DNA of 64,000 nucleotides from Parablautia intestinalis (GTDB taxonomy: Bacteria > Bacillota > Clostridia > Lachnospirales > Lachnospiraceae). The notes below the pieces were generated by a model. The model worked only from the letters and a program-made list of their open reading frames with translations, was not told the DNA's origin and did no database searches. Every line of letters starts with the position of its first letter. The first letter of the stretch is position 1. The DNA lies in assembly GCA_003612395.1 (NCBI GenBank), contig RAYQ01000004.1, positions 219,074 through 283,073 on the forward strand, in the 5' to 3' direction. Positions 18,693 to 28,282 of the stretch are shown here, piece after piece. The position numbers were made by a program, and so were the translations under genes.

Positions 18693-19547
18693 TTATTTTC
18701 CATACTTATCTGACGGCAGCTGCCCAAGCAGCTTCTTGTATGCCCTGCTGAAGGTAGAATAATCTTTAAAACCGCATTCCATGCTGGCAAGTGTGGCAGG
18801 CATCCCTGTAAGAATCATTCCCTTAGCTGCCAAAATACGTTTTTCCAGGATATACTGGTGCATGGAATATCCTGTTTCCTCCTTAAACTTCCGCATCATA
18901 TGGTATTTACTTAAATAAAATTTTGCCGACAATGTCTCTATTGTCAAATCCTTTGACAGATTCTCATTGATGTAATGAATCATTTCCACGATTTTCTTAT
19001 CATATCTGGCCATCTTATGGAAAATTTCAGGGCTGCTGATGCAGCTCCTGTTTAATTCAATCAAAAATTTAAGGAAAGAAACCCTGCTGTACATGTCTTT
19101 CGCGTAAGCATTATCATAATTAAGCTTTTCAATCTGCTTCACTGCTTCAAACAGATTTCCGCTTATGGCCGGTGATAAATGAATCACATGCCCCTGCTCT
19201 TTTGAAGCCATCTGAAAGCATAAATCCAGTCTGTCTTTCCCTTCAGAATGCTCCTCTAAATATTCGCTGGAAATATAAAACACATATCTTTCATAGGGGC
19301 TGTCATAGTCAATAAACGGTTTATGTATTTCTCCCTTGTTCACCAGCAGGATATCATGGGGCTCTAATCTGTAGGCCCTGCCCTCAATATGGTATTCCAC
19401 ATTCCCTGAAATAAACCAAATGAGCTTATGAAAATCATGATAATGATAAACGTATTCCCTGCTGCTGATATCTTTTAAGTAAAACAGCCTGAACTTTTCC
19501 AGCAGATACCCGCTTTTTACTGATTCCTGCATTTCATTCATTTTCAA
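18693..19547 (-). CDS. AraC-family transcriptional regulator
   Basis: A regulator of about 284 residues with an N-terminal cupin-like sensor (HYHDFHKLIWFISGNVEYHIEGR, about 36-58) and a C-terminal pair of helix-turn-helix motifs (LSAKFYLSKYHMMRKFKEET, then ASMECGFKDYSTFSRAYKK). The frame opens with TTG at 19547, eight bases after AAGGA; an ATG two codons later is the alternative. Its first codons overlap the end of the GH25 muramidase gene by about 14 bases, so the two are translationally coupled. A ligand cannot be read from the sequence. Likely targets are unknown, but the coupling suggests it senses a cell-wall or sugar product. Confidence 0.9.
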   Translation of the reverse strand: MKMNEMQESVKSGYLLEKFRLFYLKDISSREYVYHYHDFHKLIWFISGNVEYHIEGRAYRLEPHDILLVNKGEIHKPFIDYDSPYERYVFYISSEYLEEHSEGKDRLDLCFQMASKEQGHVIHLSPAISGNLFEAVKQIEKLNYDNAYAKDMYSRVSFLKFLIELNRSCISSPEIFHKMARYDKKIVEMIHYINENLSKDLTIETLSAKFYLSKYHMMRKFKEETGYSMHQYILEKRILAAKGMILTGMPATLASMECGFKDYSTFSRAYKKLLGQLPSDKYGK

Positions 19548-20628
19548 GTATATAATCCTTCATACAGATATTCAAATCCACGTCCCCTTTAATTCCCGCA
19601 ATATCTCCTTTTGCAGAATACTGCCAGATATTAAACGCGTAAGGGAAATAAACAGCCTCATCATAATAGGCAAACCACTTCTCATAATCTTCTAACTGTT
19701 CCAGATCAAGCATAATCATAAAGGTCTTTAAATTGCCATAAATCATGGGCGTGTAGCCTGCCTCTTTTATTTTCTCACAAAAGGCAATGGCTGCTTTGGT
19801 GTATTCTTCCTTTGTCATCTTTGCAGTTCTGGCCGATGCGCTTTCTGTCTCTTCCAAATCCAGCACCACAGGATAACTCACCTCGTATGGCTCTATCAGC
19901 TCAAGTACAAACTCCGCTTCCTCCTGCGCCTCTTCCGGCGTCATGGCCTGGGTGTAAAAGTAAATTCCTATATCAATACCGTTTTCCGCGGCGCCTTCTA
20001 TATTGTCTGTGAAAAATTCATCCTCCACCAGCTTTCCTTCCGTGCTTCCCCGGTAACCGGCACGGATAAAAGCATAGGAAACGCCGTCTCCTGCCACTTT
20101 GTCCCATTCAATTTCTCCCTGATGCTTGGACACATCTATCCCTTTTATGGAGCGGATATTGCTTTCCTCATCCAAATATACAATCTCTTTATTTTCCTGC
20201 TTTACAAAATTATCGTAAACATACTCGTGCTTTCTCAGAGTTTCGGATATCGGGAAAAAAGAATACCCGCCATCGGCATATACCACTATATCATCCGGAA
20301 AAAAGCTTCTTAAAAGAGAAACCGTGCTTTCCCCATCACTCACCCTCTGCTTTATTTCTGCCAGGAAGTTATTTCTTTCGTCTTCCCTCTCCCTTATGGC
20401 ATTTTCCGCCAGATATGCGTTTAAATCCTCCTGGGTATATATATATTCCAGCTCATGCTCCTCTAATCTGCTCATAACCTCTCTGCCTTCATTTTGCAGG
20501 TTATAGTTTTGCAGTACAAGAACTATGCAGCCTGTAAGAGCAGTCAGCGCAATCAGGCAAAAAATAATATTACTGATTAAACTGCGCTGCTGCTTTCTTT
20601 TATTTCTCCTTGCAACCGTTTTATTCAT
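19534..20628 (-). CDS. membrane-anchored GH25 muramidase (lysozyme)
   Basis: A 364-residue protein. A basic start and a transmembrane helix (LISNIIFCLIALTALTGCIVLVL, about 17-39) are followed by a coiled stalk to about residue 160. The glycoside hydrolase 25 domain starts at IKGIDVSKHQGEIEWDKV and contains YFYTQAMTPEEAQEEA and PVVLDLEET, where the acidic catalytic residues of GH25 lie. It ends with NIWQYSAKGDIAGIKGDVDLN. It probably cleaves the MurNAc-GlcNAc bond in peptidoglycan on the outer face. The ATG at 20628 is driven by a strong promoter 90 bases upstream. It is co-transcribed with the AraC gene downstream. Confidence 0.92.
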   Translation of the reverse strand: MNKTVARRNKRKQQRSLISNIIFCLIALTALTGCIVLVLQNYNLQNEGREVMSRLEEHELEYIYTQEDLNAYLAENAIREREDERNNFLAEIKQRVSDGESTVSLLRSFFPDDIVVYADGGYSFFPISETLRKHEYVYDNFVKQENKEIVYLDEESNIRSIKGIDVSKHQGEIEWDKVAGDGVSYAFIRAGYRGSTEGKLVEDEFFTDNIEGAAENGIDIGIYFYTQAMTPEEAQEEAEFVLELIEPYEVSYPVVLDLEETESASARTAKMTKEEYTKAAIAFCEKIKEAGYTPMIYGNLKTFMIMLDLEQLEDYEKWFAYYDEAVYFPYAFNIWQYSAKGDIAGIKGDVDLNICMKDYILENE

Positions 20629-20716
20629 CTTCTCTTCTGAACCTTTCTCATTTATCGTAAAAGCTTAACCTATAGCTAACCTGTTACAATTTATCATCTA
20701 TCTGTCTTACCAGATA

Positions 20717-20745
20717 AGTATATTATGAATTCCCATCTTTTTCAA
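20717..20745 (-). promoter_or_regulatory. sigma-A promoter for the GH25-AraC operon
   Basis: TTGAAA (20740-20745), 17-base spacer and TATACT (20717-20722). Confidence 0.8.
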
Positions 20746-20770
20746 TTGTTTATCCTTTCCAAATTTCATT

Positions 20771-21640
20771 TTACAATTTCTCCCCAAAATAGCTTTTATA
20801 CCCTTCCCCGTATATCTCTGTGGCATTGGTAATAATCATGAAGGCGCTTTGATCCTCCTGTCTTACCACTTCTTCCACCTTATGCGCAATCTGTTTCCTT
20901 ACCACACAGAAAATCACCTGTTTTTCCTCCTTTTTGTATGCGCCGGTGCCTGTAAGCTGGGTAACGCCTATGTTTACCTCTTTCAGAATTCTCTCCGTAA
21001 TGGCCTCAGAAGAGTTACTGATAATATAAATCAGCTTTGCCTCATCCCTGCCGTACAAAATCATATCAAGTACCTGCGATGTCACCACTGCGGATATGAT
21101 GCTGTAAAGCACTGCCTCCACATTTCCAAATACAATTCCGCCAATCCCGATAATAATGGAATCTACTGCCAGGAAAATCGTACCTGTTTTCAGGTGAGGC
21201 TTTTTAAGCCTCAGGCATTTTACCAGAATATCGGTTCCTCCTGTGGTGGCTCCGGCCCGCAGCACATAACCCACCCCTACGGCCACGAGCACGCCTCCGA
21301 ATACAGCTCCCAAAAGGGGCTGTGTGGTAAGTGGCTCCATCATCTTAAAAAGATTGGTAGCCGCTGAAACTGCAAAGGTGGCGAACAGGGTAGATAAGAT
21401 AAACTTCACTCCAAATTTCCATACGCCCAAAAGTAAAATCGGTATATTAATCAGCATAAACATTGTTCCGGTTTCGATGGGAAACAGCCGGCTTAAGATA
21501 ATGGAAAGTCCGGACGCCCCGCCCGGCGCCAGATTGTTTGGATCGATAAACAGGCTGATTCCCGCACCAAAAATAAAAGCTGCTGCCGTAATTGTCAGAT
21601 ATTTTTTTAAATACTTTGTTATTTCCATTTTTATAACCAT
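20771..21640 (-). CDS. YitT-family membrane protein (DUF161/DUF2179)
   Basis: About 289 residues. Five or so membrane helices begin at LTITAAAFIFGAGISLFIDPN, and GATTGGTDILVKCL marks the YitT repeat. The C-terminal soluble DUF2179 domain runs from VNIGVTQLTGTGAYKKEEKQ. The function of YitT proteins is unproven; they are abundant, often multi-copy, in Firmicutes. A much longer open frame to 21886 is rejected because it would run through the ilvA terminator and into ilvA. Two ATGs compete, at 21640 (GGAG only one base before) and 21628 (13 bases after GGAG), so the start is uncertain by four codons. Confidence 0.85.
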   Translation of the reverse strand: MVIKMEITKYLKKYLTITAAAFIFGAGISLFIDPNNLAPGGASGLSIILSRLFPIETGTMFMLINIPILLLGVWKFGVKFILSTLFATFAVSAATNLFKMMEPLTTQPLLGAVFGGVLVAVGVGYVLRAGATTGGTDILVKCLRLKKPHLKTGTIFLAVDSIIIGIGGIVFGNVEAVLYSIISAVVTSQVLDMILYGRDEAKLIYIISNSSEAITERILKEVNIGVTQLTGTGAYKKEEKQVIFCVVRKQIAHKVEEVVRQEDQSAFMIITNATEIYGEGYKSYFGEKL

Positions 21641-21697
21641 ACTCCTTCCCCGGCCTGCGAATTCCCGGCAACGAAAAGCATAAGCTTTTGTTAATCT

Positions 21698-21729
21698 AAA
21701 ACCGCATACCATTATAGTATGCGGTTTTT
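21698..21729. terminator. terminator after ilvA
   Basis: A 12-bp perfect stem (21698-21709 with 21717-21728) and a 7-base loop; T-runs on both sides let it serve both strands. Confidence 0.88.
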
Positions 21730-21749
21730 CCTGTAAAATATATACTCCG

Positions 21750-22973
21750 TCACATGATCGTACGAACAGGCTTAGGTTTATACCCGTTCTGCTCCAAAGC
21801 CTGCATAATCTGCCGTTTATGCTCCGTTCCAAAAGCCTCCAGCGTAATGCGCAGCTCCACGGCATCGTTCCGGTTGATGGATACAAACTGATTATGCTCC
21901 AGTTTAATTACGTTGCCATTCTGCTTTGCAATCACATCAGCCACATGGCACAGTTCGCCCGGCTTGTCCGGCAGCAGTACGGAAACGGTGAAAATGCGGT
22001 CACGCAGAATAAGTCCCTGTTGAACCACTGAGGACATGGTGATTACATCCATGTTTCCTCCACTTAAAATGGCCACCACTCTTTTCTTTCTATCTTCCAG
22101 ATGCTTAAGGGCCGCAACCGTAAGAAGGCCCGAATTTTCCACCACCATCTTATGGTTTTCCACCATATCAAGGAAAGCAACCACCAATTCTTCATCCGGT
22201 ACCGTAATAATATCATCCAAATTTTTACTCAGATAGGGGAAAATCTTTTCTCCCGGTGTTTTTACCGCGGTGCCGTCCGCAATAGTGCTTACCCTGTCTA
22301 AGGTAACTACCTTGCCGGCTTTCAGGGATGCCTTAAGGCAGCCCGCCCCTTCCGGCTCCACACCAATCACCTTGATCTTGGGATTTAAAAGCTTTGCAAG
22401 AGTGGAAACACCTGTGGCAAGTCCTCCGCCTCCAACGGGTACCAGTATCTCATCTACCAGAGGGAGCTCTTTAAAAATTTCCATTGCAATGGTTCCCTGC
22501 CCCGTAGCCACTGCCAAATCATCGAAGGGATGGATAAAAGTATATCCATTTTCCTTGGCCAGCTTATAGGCATGTTCGCATGCCTCGTCATAAACATCCC
22601 CAAATAAAACCACCTCAGCCCCGTAATTTTTGGTTCTGTTTACTTTAATGAGAGGGGTTGTGGTAGGCATTACAATAACAGCCTTTGCCCCAAAGCATTT
22701 TGCGGCATAGGCAACTCCCTGGGCATGATTTCCCGCTGAAGCGGTAATTAAGCCCTTTTCACGCTCCTGGGGCGTTAATGTACTTAACTTATAGTACGCT
22801 CCCCGCAGCTTATAGGCTCCGGTAAACTGCATGTTTTCAGGCTTTAAATAAACCTTGTTTCCTGTCTGTGCACTGTAGAAATCACTGTATACCAGCTTCG
22901 TTTCCTGTGTTACCTTCCTGACCGTCTCCGCCGCTTCCTCAAATTTATCTAACGTCAGCATTTTCTCCCCCAT
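21750..22973 (-). CDS. ilvA: threonine ammonia-lyase, biosynthetic/catabolic form with one ACT domain
   Basis: PLP enzyme converting L-threonine to 2-oxobutanoate and ammonia, the first step to isoleucine. The 407 residues show the PLP-lysine motif TGAYKLRGAYYKL near residue 56, NHAQGVAYAA at about 83, and the phosphate-binding glycine loop PVGGGGLATGV. The C-terminal 80 residues form a single ACT domain (FTVSVLLPDKPGELCHVADVI). This short regulatory part is typical of the TdcB/clostridial form rather than E. coli IlvA with two ACT-like domains. The ATG at 22973 follows GGAGG by nine bases. No other ilv genes are nearby. Confidence 0.93.
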   Translation of the reverse strand: MGEKMLTLDKFEEAAETVRKVTQETKLVYSDFYSAQTGNKVYLKPENMQFTGAYKLRGAYYKLSTLTPQEREKGLITASAGNHAQGVAYAAKCFGAKAVIVMPTTTPLIKVNRTKNYGAEVVLFGDVYDEACEHAYKLAKENGYTFIHPFDDLAVATGQGTIAMEIFKELPLVDEILVPVGGGGLATGVSTLAKLLNPKIKVIGVEPEGAGCLKASLKAGKVVTLDRVSTIADGTAVKTPGEKIFPYLSKNLDDIITVPDEELVVAFLDMVENHKMVVENSGLLTVAALKHLEDRKKRVVAILSGGNMDVITMSSVVQQGLILRDRIFTVSVLLPDKPGELCHVADVIAKQNGNVIKLEHNQFVSINRNDAVELRITLEAFGTEHKRQIMQALEQNGYKPKPVRTIM

Positions 22974-23046
22974 GCCCCGTTTCCTCCTTTATTTCCTTTT
23001 GTTCACGTGCCGCTTCGCGGCGCAAACAATACATAAACCAGAATCT

Positions 23047-23973
23047 TCATCTCTTTTCGTCCACATCAAATAAAGCGTTTACAAACTGCTCCGGGTCAAA
23101 CTTCTGCAGATCATCCAGTTTTTCTCCTACGCCGATGTACTTTACTGGTATATTCAGCTCGGACTGGATTGCAACCGCAATTCCTCCTTTGGAGGTTCCG
23201 TCCATCTTCGTTAGGATAATTCCGGTCAGCTTTGCGGTTTCTCCAAACTCCCTCGCCTGATTTAATGCATTTTGCCCTGTGGTCCCGTCTAATACAATCA
23301 GATTTTCCCTGTAGGCATCCGGAAACTCCCTGTCAATAATGCGGTTCATTTTTTTTAGTTCTTCCATCAGATTTCGTTTATTGTGAAGCCTGCCTGCTGT
23401 ATCACAGATTAAAACGTCCGTGTGTCTTGCTTTGGCTGCGCTTACCGCGTCAAAAACCACGCTGGATGGATCCGCCCCCTGGGCGCCTGCAATAATATCC
23501 ACTCCTGCCCGGTTTGCCCACTCGGTAAGCTGTTCGCAGGCTGCCGCCCGGTAGGTGTCTGCCGCGGCAATAAGCACCTTTCTCCCCTGTGCCTTTAAAA
23601 GCCCTGCCAGCTTTCCAACCGATGTGGTCTTGCCCACGCCGTTTACCCCAATGACCATCACAATAGACTGCTGATGCTCAAAGTCATAGGCAGTTTCTTC
23701 CACTTTCATCTGTTCCTTTATGCTTTCTATCAGGAACGATTTGCATTCTTGCGGCTCCTTTAAGTGATTTTCTTTCACCTGTCTGCGGAGTCGTTCCAAA
23801 ATATCTCCCGTGGCATTTACACCAATATCTCCCATGATCAGGATTTCCTCAAGTTCCTCATAGAACTCTTCATCAATAGAGGAAAAACCGCTGAAAACGG
23901 AATCTATCCCATGGACGATATTATTCCTTGTCTTTGTAAGTCCTTCTTTTAATCTGCTAAAAAATCCGGCCAT
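23047..23973 (-). CDS. ftsY: signal recognition particle receptor FtsY
   Basis: GTPase that docks SRP-ribosome complexes at the membrane. The 308 residues carry G1 GVNGVGKTT at 109-117, DTAGRLHNKRNLMEEL, TKMDGTSKGG and a C-terminal GVGEKLDDLQKFD. The acidic A domain is short, as in other Gram-positives. Its ATG overlaps the smc stop codon (TGATG), so rnc, smc and ftsY are translationally coupled. Confidence 0.98.
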   Translation of the reverse strand: MAGFFSRLKEGLTKTRNNIVHGIDSVFSGFSSIDEEFYEELEEILIMGDIGVNATGDILERLRRQVKENHLKEPQECKSFLIESIKEQMKVEETAYDFEHQQSIVMVIGVNGVGKTTSVGKLAGLLKAQGRKVLIAAADTYRAAACEQLTEWANRAGVDIIAGAQGADPSSVVFDAVSAAKARHTDVLICDTAGRLHNKRNLMEELKKMNRIIDREFPDAYRENLIVLDGTTGQNALNQAREFGETAKLTGIILTKMDGTSKGGIAVAIQSELNIPVKYIGVGEKLDDLQKFDPEQFVNALFDVDEKR

Positions 23974-26900
23974 CAGTCATCCAACTCCTTATCAATTAAG
24001 TTCACGCTTACCAGTGTGGAAACCCCCTTCTCCTGCATGGTAATCCCATACAGGCGGTCCGCCTTTTCCATTGTGCCGCGTCTGTGTGTAATCACAATAA
24101 ACTGGGTGTTTTTTGTAAGCTTATGTAAATATTTGGCAAATCTCCCCACATTGTTTTCGTCCAGAGCCGCCTCAATTTCGTCCAGAAGGCAAAAGGGCGA
24201 GGGCTTTAAGTTCTGAATGGCAAACAACAGCGCAATTGCCGTCAGGGCCTTTTCACCACCGGAAAGCTGCATCATGTTTTGTAGTTTCTTGCCCGGGGGC
24301 TGGGCGATAATCCGGATACCTGCTTCCAGAATATCCTCATCCTCCATAAGCTCCAGTGTTCCCTTTCCGCCGCCAAACAATTCTTTAAATACCTTGTCAA
24401 ATTCTTTACCAATCTCTGCGAACTTCTCATGAAACTGCTTGCGCATGGCGCTATCCAGCTCCACAATAATGCCCTCCAGGGTTTTTTCCGCTTCCACAAG
24501 ATCGTCATGCTGTGTCTTTAAAAAGGTAAAGCGTTCCATCAGGTTTCTGTAATCCTCAATGGCGTTCACATTTACGTCTCCCAGCTTTTTGATCTGTTCC
24601 TTTAAGGATGCAATTTCTTTCTTCATAGCCGACAGATCTGTAAGTTCTTCATTTCTTAAGGCCGCCGCATCGGAGAGAGTGATTTCATATTCATCCCACA
24701 TATAATTAATCTGATTGTCCAGAGTTTCCTGAAACTTCTCCTGCTGGGAATTTAACCGGTATACTTCCTTATCCAGGTTTCCCATTTTCTCAGCCAGGGT
24801 TTCTCTGTCCTTAAAGAAATTCTTCTGCTTTAAGGACAGATTTTCCTTTCTCTCCACATCCTCCTTAAGCTTTCTCTCCGTATCTCCCAGGGTTGTACGG
24901 GAGGCTTCAATTGTCTGTTCTATGGAAACAATATTGCTTTCCTTTTCTCTGGTATCCTCACTGCTCTTTTGAAGACTTTCCTTTATCTCGGAAAGCTCCT
25001 GCATAAGCCGGCCAATCTCTCCGTCAATACGGTCCACATTCTGCTGATGGAATTCCTGCTGCTGAAGCATTTTTTCCACCTCCACATCCCATTCGGAAAC
25101 GTGGGCTGACTGTTCCGATTCTTCCCTGCGCTTTTCTTCCAGCTGCGTTTGAAGCTTTCTGATCTCCTGCTCCGTCTTTTTCTCCAAAAGCTCCGAATCT
25201 TCCAGCTCCTTTTGAATTTCCAGCTTATTTTCCCTGATTTCCTTGATCTGCTCCTCTATTTCCTGCTGTTCTTCTTTTAACTCCAAAGAGCCTTCGCTGG
25301 CTTCATCCCTGCGTTCCTGGGCCTTAATTACATTAAGGCGGGCCGTGTTTTGCTCGATAAACTGCCTCTGAAGGGCCGCCTTATCCTCCTCCAGCGAAAG
25401 ACGCAGTTTGTTTCGCCTTTCTTTTGTGGCTTCTATCTCGTTTAATAGTACATCCACTTCCTTTAAATATTTTTTTACCTTACCGGAAAGCTCCTCCATC
25501 TCCCTGCGCCGCCCAAGAAGATTGCTGCTATTCTTGTAAGCCCCGCCGCTTATGGCGCCTCCCGGTGTAAACAACTCTCCTTCCAGTGTAACCATGCGGA
25601 TACTGTAATGATACTTTCTGGCAATCCGTACAGCATTGTCTATATTGTCCACCACAACGATCCGCCCAAGGAGAGATTTGGCCACATTCTTATATCTGTC
25701 CGCCACCGTAACCACGCTGTCCGCAAGGCCTACCACACCATTTTCCTTAAGAACTTCTTTGTTTTTAAACTCCTGAGACTTCATAATACTGGTTAGGGGC
25801 AAAAAGGTTGCCCTTCCCGCTTTCGTCTGCTTTAAAAAGGCAATCATCCTCTTGGCAGTTTCCTCATCATCCGTGACAATGTTTTGTATATTTCCTCCCA
25901 GAGCAGTCTCAATGGCAGTTTCATATTTCTTTTCCACTTTTATGATATCTGCCACAACACCTACGATTCCCTTTTCCTGTTCCCTTGCCTCCATCACCTT
26001 CTTTACACTGCCGCCATATCCTTCATAGCGTTCTGTCAGATTTGTCAAGGCATCCAGTTTGGATTTTTCCTGATGATAGCTTACCTGCGTGTCCCTTAAC
26101 TTTTGATCTTTACCGGCAAGCTCCTCCCTGATAAGAGAAAGGGCTTCTTCCTTTTGTTCCTGGGAATCATTCAATGTATGAATTTTCTGATTAATAGCCT
26201 CAAATTCTTCCTGAAGCTTTTTGATAGTTTCTTCCTGCTGCTCCTCATCCGATTTAATACGAAGCAGCCTTGAGGTAAGTTCCGCCTTGCGAATATTAAC
26301 TTGCTCTGTCATGGTGTCATAGCGGCCCAGCTTTGACCGGATAGTTGCCCTCACATTCAGGGCCTCAATAATCATGTTTTTATCGGCCTCGATTTGTCCG
26401 CTCAGTTCCTCTATCCGGCGCTGAACGCCAAGGAGCTTTTCCCTGGCCTCATTTCTTACCTTCTCGATTTCTGCCACCTGGCTGTCAATTACCTTTTTAT
26501 CTTCCAGAATCTTTTCCTTGTCAAGAAGCTTTGTCTCCATCTCCCTTGTGACGGTTTCTTTTCTGGTACGGAAGTGTTCTTCATTGCTTTTAGCCGACTT
26601 AATCTGCTCCCGCAGCACATTGATCTCGCCCTCTAGCTTCCCCCGCAAAACGCTGGTATCAGAAAGAGTCGTCCTCTCCGCTAAAATGGTCTCCTCTAAT
26701 TCTTCAATCTGTCCCTGAATCTGCTCGTATTCCTCTTTGATCTGTTCATACTGACGGGTGGTCTTACTTAAGTCATCATCTGCTATCTCAAATTTTTCGC
26801 GGGTGTTCCTTAGCTGTTCCTTCAGGCGGTTGTGCTCAAGCAGAAACATATTAACATCTAAATTCTTTAATTCTTCCCGTTTCTTCAAATAAATTCTGGC

Positions 26901-27533
26901 CGCCTGAGACTGTTTCTCCAAAGGTCCAATCTGCTTTTCCAGTTCTGATAAAATATCCTTTACACGAATCAGATTTTGTTTTTCATCCTCCAGCTTTTTC
27001 TGGGCAGCCACTTTACGTTTTTTAAACTTTACAATACCGGCAGCTTCATCAAAAAGTTCTCTGCGTTCCTCCGGCTTACCACTTAAAATTTTATCAATCT
27101 GTCCCTGACCGATAATGGAATAACCTTCCTTACCGATACCAGTATCATAAAAAAGCTCGTTCACATCCTTGAGCCTGCAGGGAGCGCCGTTTAAAAGATA
27201 TTCGCTCTCACCGGAACGATAAATCCTTCTTGCCACTGTTACCTCATCAAAATCAATGGCAAGCTGGTGATCCGAATTATCCAGCGTGATTGCAACGAAG
27301 GCATAGCCAAGAGGCTTTCGCATTTCCGTACCTGAAAAAATGACGTCCTGCATGGACGCCCCCCGAAGCTGTTTAATTCTCTGTTCCCCCAGCACCCAGC
27401 GGACCGCATCGGCCACATTACTTTTTCCGCTTCCGTTAGGTCCTACAATACCGGTAATACCGTTATGGAATTTAAATACGATTTTATTTGCAAAGGATTT
27501 AAATCCCTGAATTTCTATATTCTTTAAATACAT
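23973..27533 (-). CDS. smc: chromosome condensation protein SMC
   Basis: ATPase of the condensin complex with ScpA/ScpB that organises and segregates the chromosome. About 1186 residues: Walker A GPNGSGKSN at about 31, two long coiled coils, a hinge domain near 510-660 (GYGGSVKKVMEAREQEKGIVGVV), the C-terminal signature LSGGEKALTAIALLFA, and Walker B CLLDEIEAALDENN. The ATG at 27533 is preferred; an in-frame GTG two codons earlier overlaps the likely ribosome site at the rnc stop. Central gene of the rnc-smc-ftsY operon. Confidence 0.98.
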   Translation of the reverse strand: MYLKNIEIQGFKSFANKIVFKFHNGITGIVGPNGSGKSNVADAVRWVLGEQRIKQLRGASMQDVIFSGTEMRKPLGYAFVAITLDNSDHQLAIDFDEVTVARRIYRSGESEYLLNGAPCRLKDVNELFYDTGIGKEGYSIIGQGQIDKILSGKPEERRELFDEAAGIVKFKKRKVAAQKKLEDEKQNLIRVKDILSELEKQIGPLEKQSQAARIYLKKREELKNLDVNMFLLEHNRLKEQLRNTREKFEIADDDLSKTTRQYEQIKEEYEQIQGQIEELEETILAERTTLSDTSVLRGKLEGEINVLREQIKSAKSNEEHFRTRKETVTREMETKLLDKEKILEDKKVIDSQVAEIEKVRNEAREKLLGVQRRIEELSGQIEADKNMIIEALNVRATIRSKLGRYDTMTEQVNIRKAELTSRLLRIKSDEEQQEETIKKLQEEFEAINQKIHTLNDSQEQKEEALSLIREELAGKDQKLRDTQVSYHQEKSKLDALTNLTERYEGYGGSVKKVMEAREQEKGIVGVVADIIKVEKKYETAIETALGGNIQNIVTDDEETAKRMIAFLKQTKAGRATFLPLTSIMKSQEFKNKEVLKENGVVGLADSVVTVADRYKNVAKSLLGRIVVVDNIDNAVRIARKYHYSIRMVTLEGELFTPGGAISGGAYKNSSNLLGRRREMEELSGKVKKYLKEVDVLLNEIEATKERRNKLRLSLEEDKAALQRQFIEQNTARLNVIKAQERRDEASEGSLELKEEQQEIEEQIKEIRENKLEIQKELEDSELLEKKTEQEIRKLQTQLEEKRREESEQSAHVSEWDVEVEKMLQQQEFHQQNVDRIDGEIGRLMQELSEIKESLQKSSEDTREKESNIVSIEQTIEASRTTLGDTERKLKEDVERKENLSLKQKNFFKDRETLAEKMGNLDKEVYRLNSQQEKFQETLDNQINYMWDEYEITLSDAAALRNEELTDLSAMKKEIASLKEQIKKLGDVNVNAIEDYRNLMERFTFLKTQHDDLVEAEKTLEGIIVELDSAMRKQFHEKFAEIGKEFDKVFKELFGGGKGTLELMEDEDILEAGIRIIAQPPGKKLQNMMQLSGGEKALTAIALLFAIQNLKPSPFCLLDEIEAALDENNVGRFAKYLHKLTKNTQFIVITHRRGTMEKADRLYGITMQEKGVSTLVSVNLIDKELDD

Positions 27534-27539
27534 ATACAC

Positions 27540-28232
27540 CTACTCTTTTGACATTTCTGCAATAAGCGCCTGATAGGCCGCCTGCTGTTGTGCCGTTTTT
27601 TTGTTCCGTCCCTGGCCTTTTCCTACCGTTTCGCCGTCAATCCTTGCTTCCACAACAAAAATTTTATCATGTTCGGGCCCTATCTCGGCTACAAGCTCAT
27701 AAGACAGCTCTTTTCCCTGCTTTTGCACTCTTTCCTGAAGCAATGATTTACTGTCATAAAAAAGCTGTTTATTTTCCAAATCGGAAAATACGAATCTTGT
27801 GACAAATTCTTCCGCCGCATCAATGCCTCCATCCAGATAAACAGCGCCTATCACAGCCTCCATCACATCTGAAAGAATGGAATCCCGCTCTCTCCCTCCG
27901 GTGGCCTCCTCGCCTTTCCCCAGCAGAATATATCTGCCAAGGAAAATATCTCTTGCACAAAAGGCAAGTGCCGTTTCACAAACCATCGTGGAGCGCAGTC
28001 TCGTCATCTGACCTTCTGACATTCCCGGATAATTCCCAAAAATAAACCGGCTGGATAAAAGCTCTAAAACCGCATCACCCAAAAATTCCAGCCTCTCGTA
28101 GTTCCTGTACTTATTAATTTTCTGTTCATTGGAAAAAGAGCTATGGGTCAAAGCTTCCTTTATCAGCTTCTTATTGCGAAAAACATAGCCAATTTTTCCT
28201 TCCAATTCCTTCAATTGTCCCTGTTTATCCAT
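27540..28232 (-). CDS. rnc: ribonuclease III
   Basis: Double-strand-specific endoribonuclease processing rRNA precursors and other structured RNAs. The 230 residues contain the signature ERLEFLGDAVLELLSS (about 45-60) with the catalytic acids, the second acidic cluster near DVMEAVIGAVYLDGG, and a C-terminal dsRNA-binding domain ending GRNKKTAQQQAAYQALI. It lies 50 bases downstream of acpP, from which a strong hairpin with a U-run separates it. It therefore depends on readthrough or on a promoter I cannot see. Confidence 0.97.
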   Translation of the reverse strand: MDKQGQLKELEGKIGYVFRNKKLIKEALTHSSFSNEQKINKYRNYERLEFLGDAVLELLSSRFIFGNYPGMSEGQMTRLRSTMVCETALAFCARDIFLGRYILLGKGEEATGGRERDSILSDVMEAVIGAVYLDGGIDAAEEFVTRFVFSDLENKQLFYDSKSLLQERVQKQGKELSYELVAEIGPEHDKIFVVEARIDGETVGKGQGRNKKTAQQQAAYQALIAEMSKE

Positions 28233-28258
28233 ACTTCTCCTAATATACCGCCAGCGGC

Positions 28259-28282
28259 AAAAAAGCCCTTAGCGGGCTTTTT
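28259..28282 (-). terminator. terminator between acpP and rnc
   Basis: A 9-bp stem (28260-28268 with 28274-28282) and a 5-base loop with a six-T tail on the minus strand. It overlaps the acpP stop codon. Confidence 0.8.

Noticed and set aside
21641..21886. N-terminal extension of the YitT gene
   Set aside because: The extra 82 codons run through the ilvA terminator and into ilvA and do not look like a YitT N-terminus.
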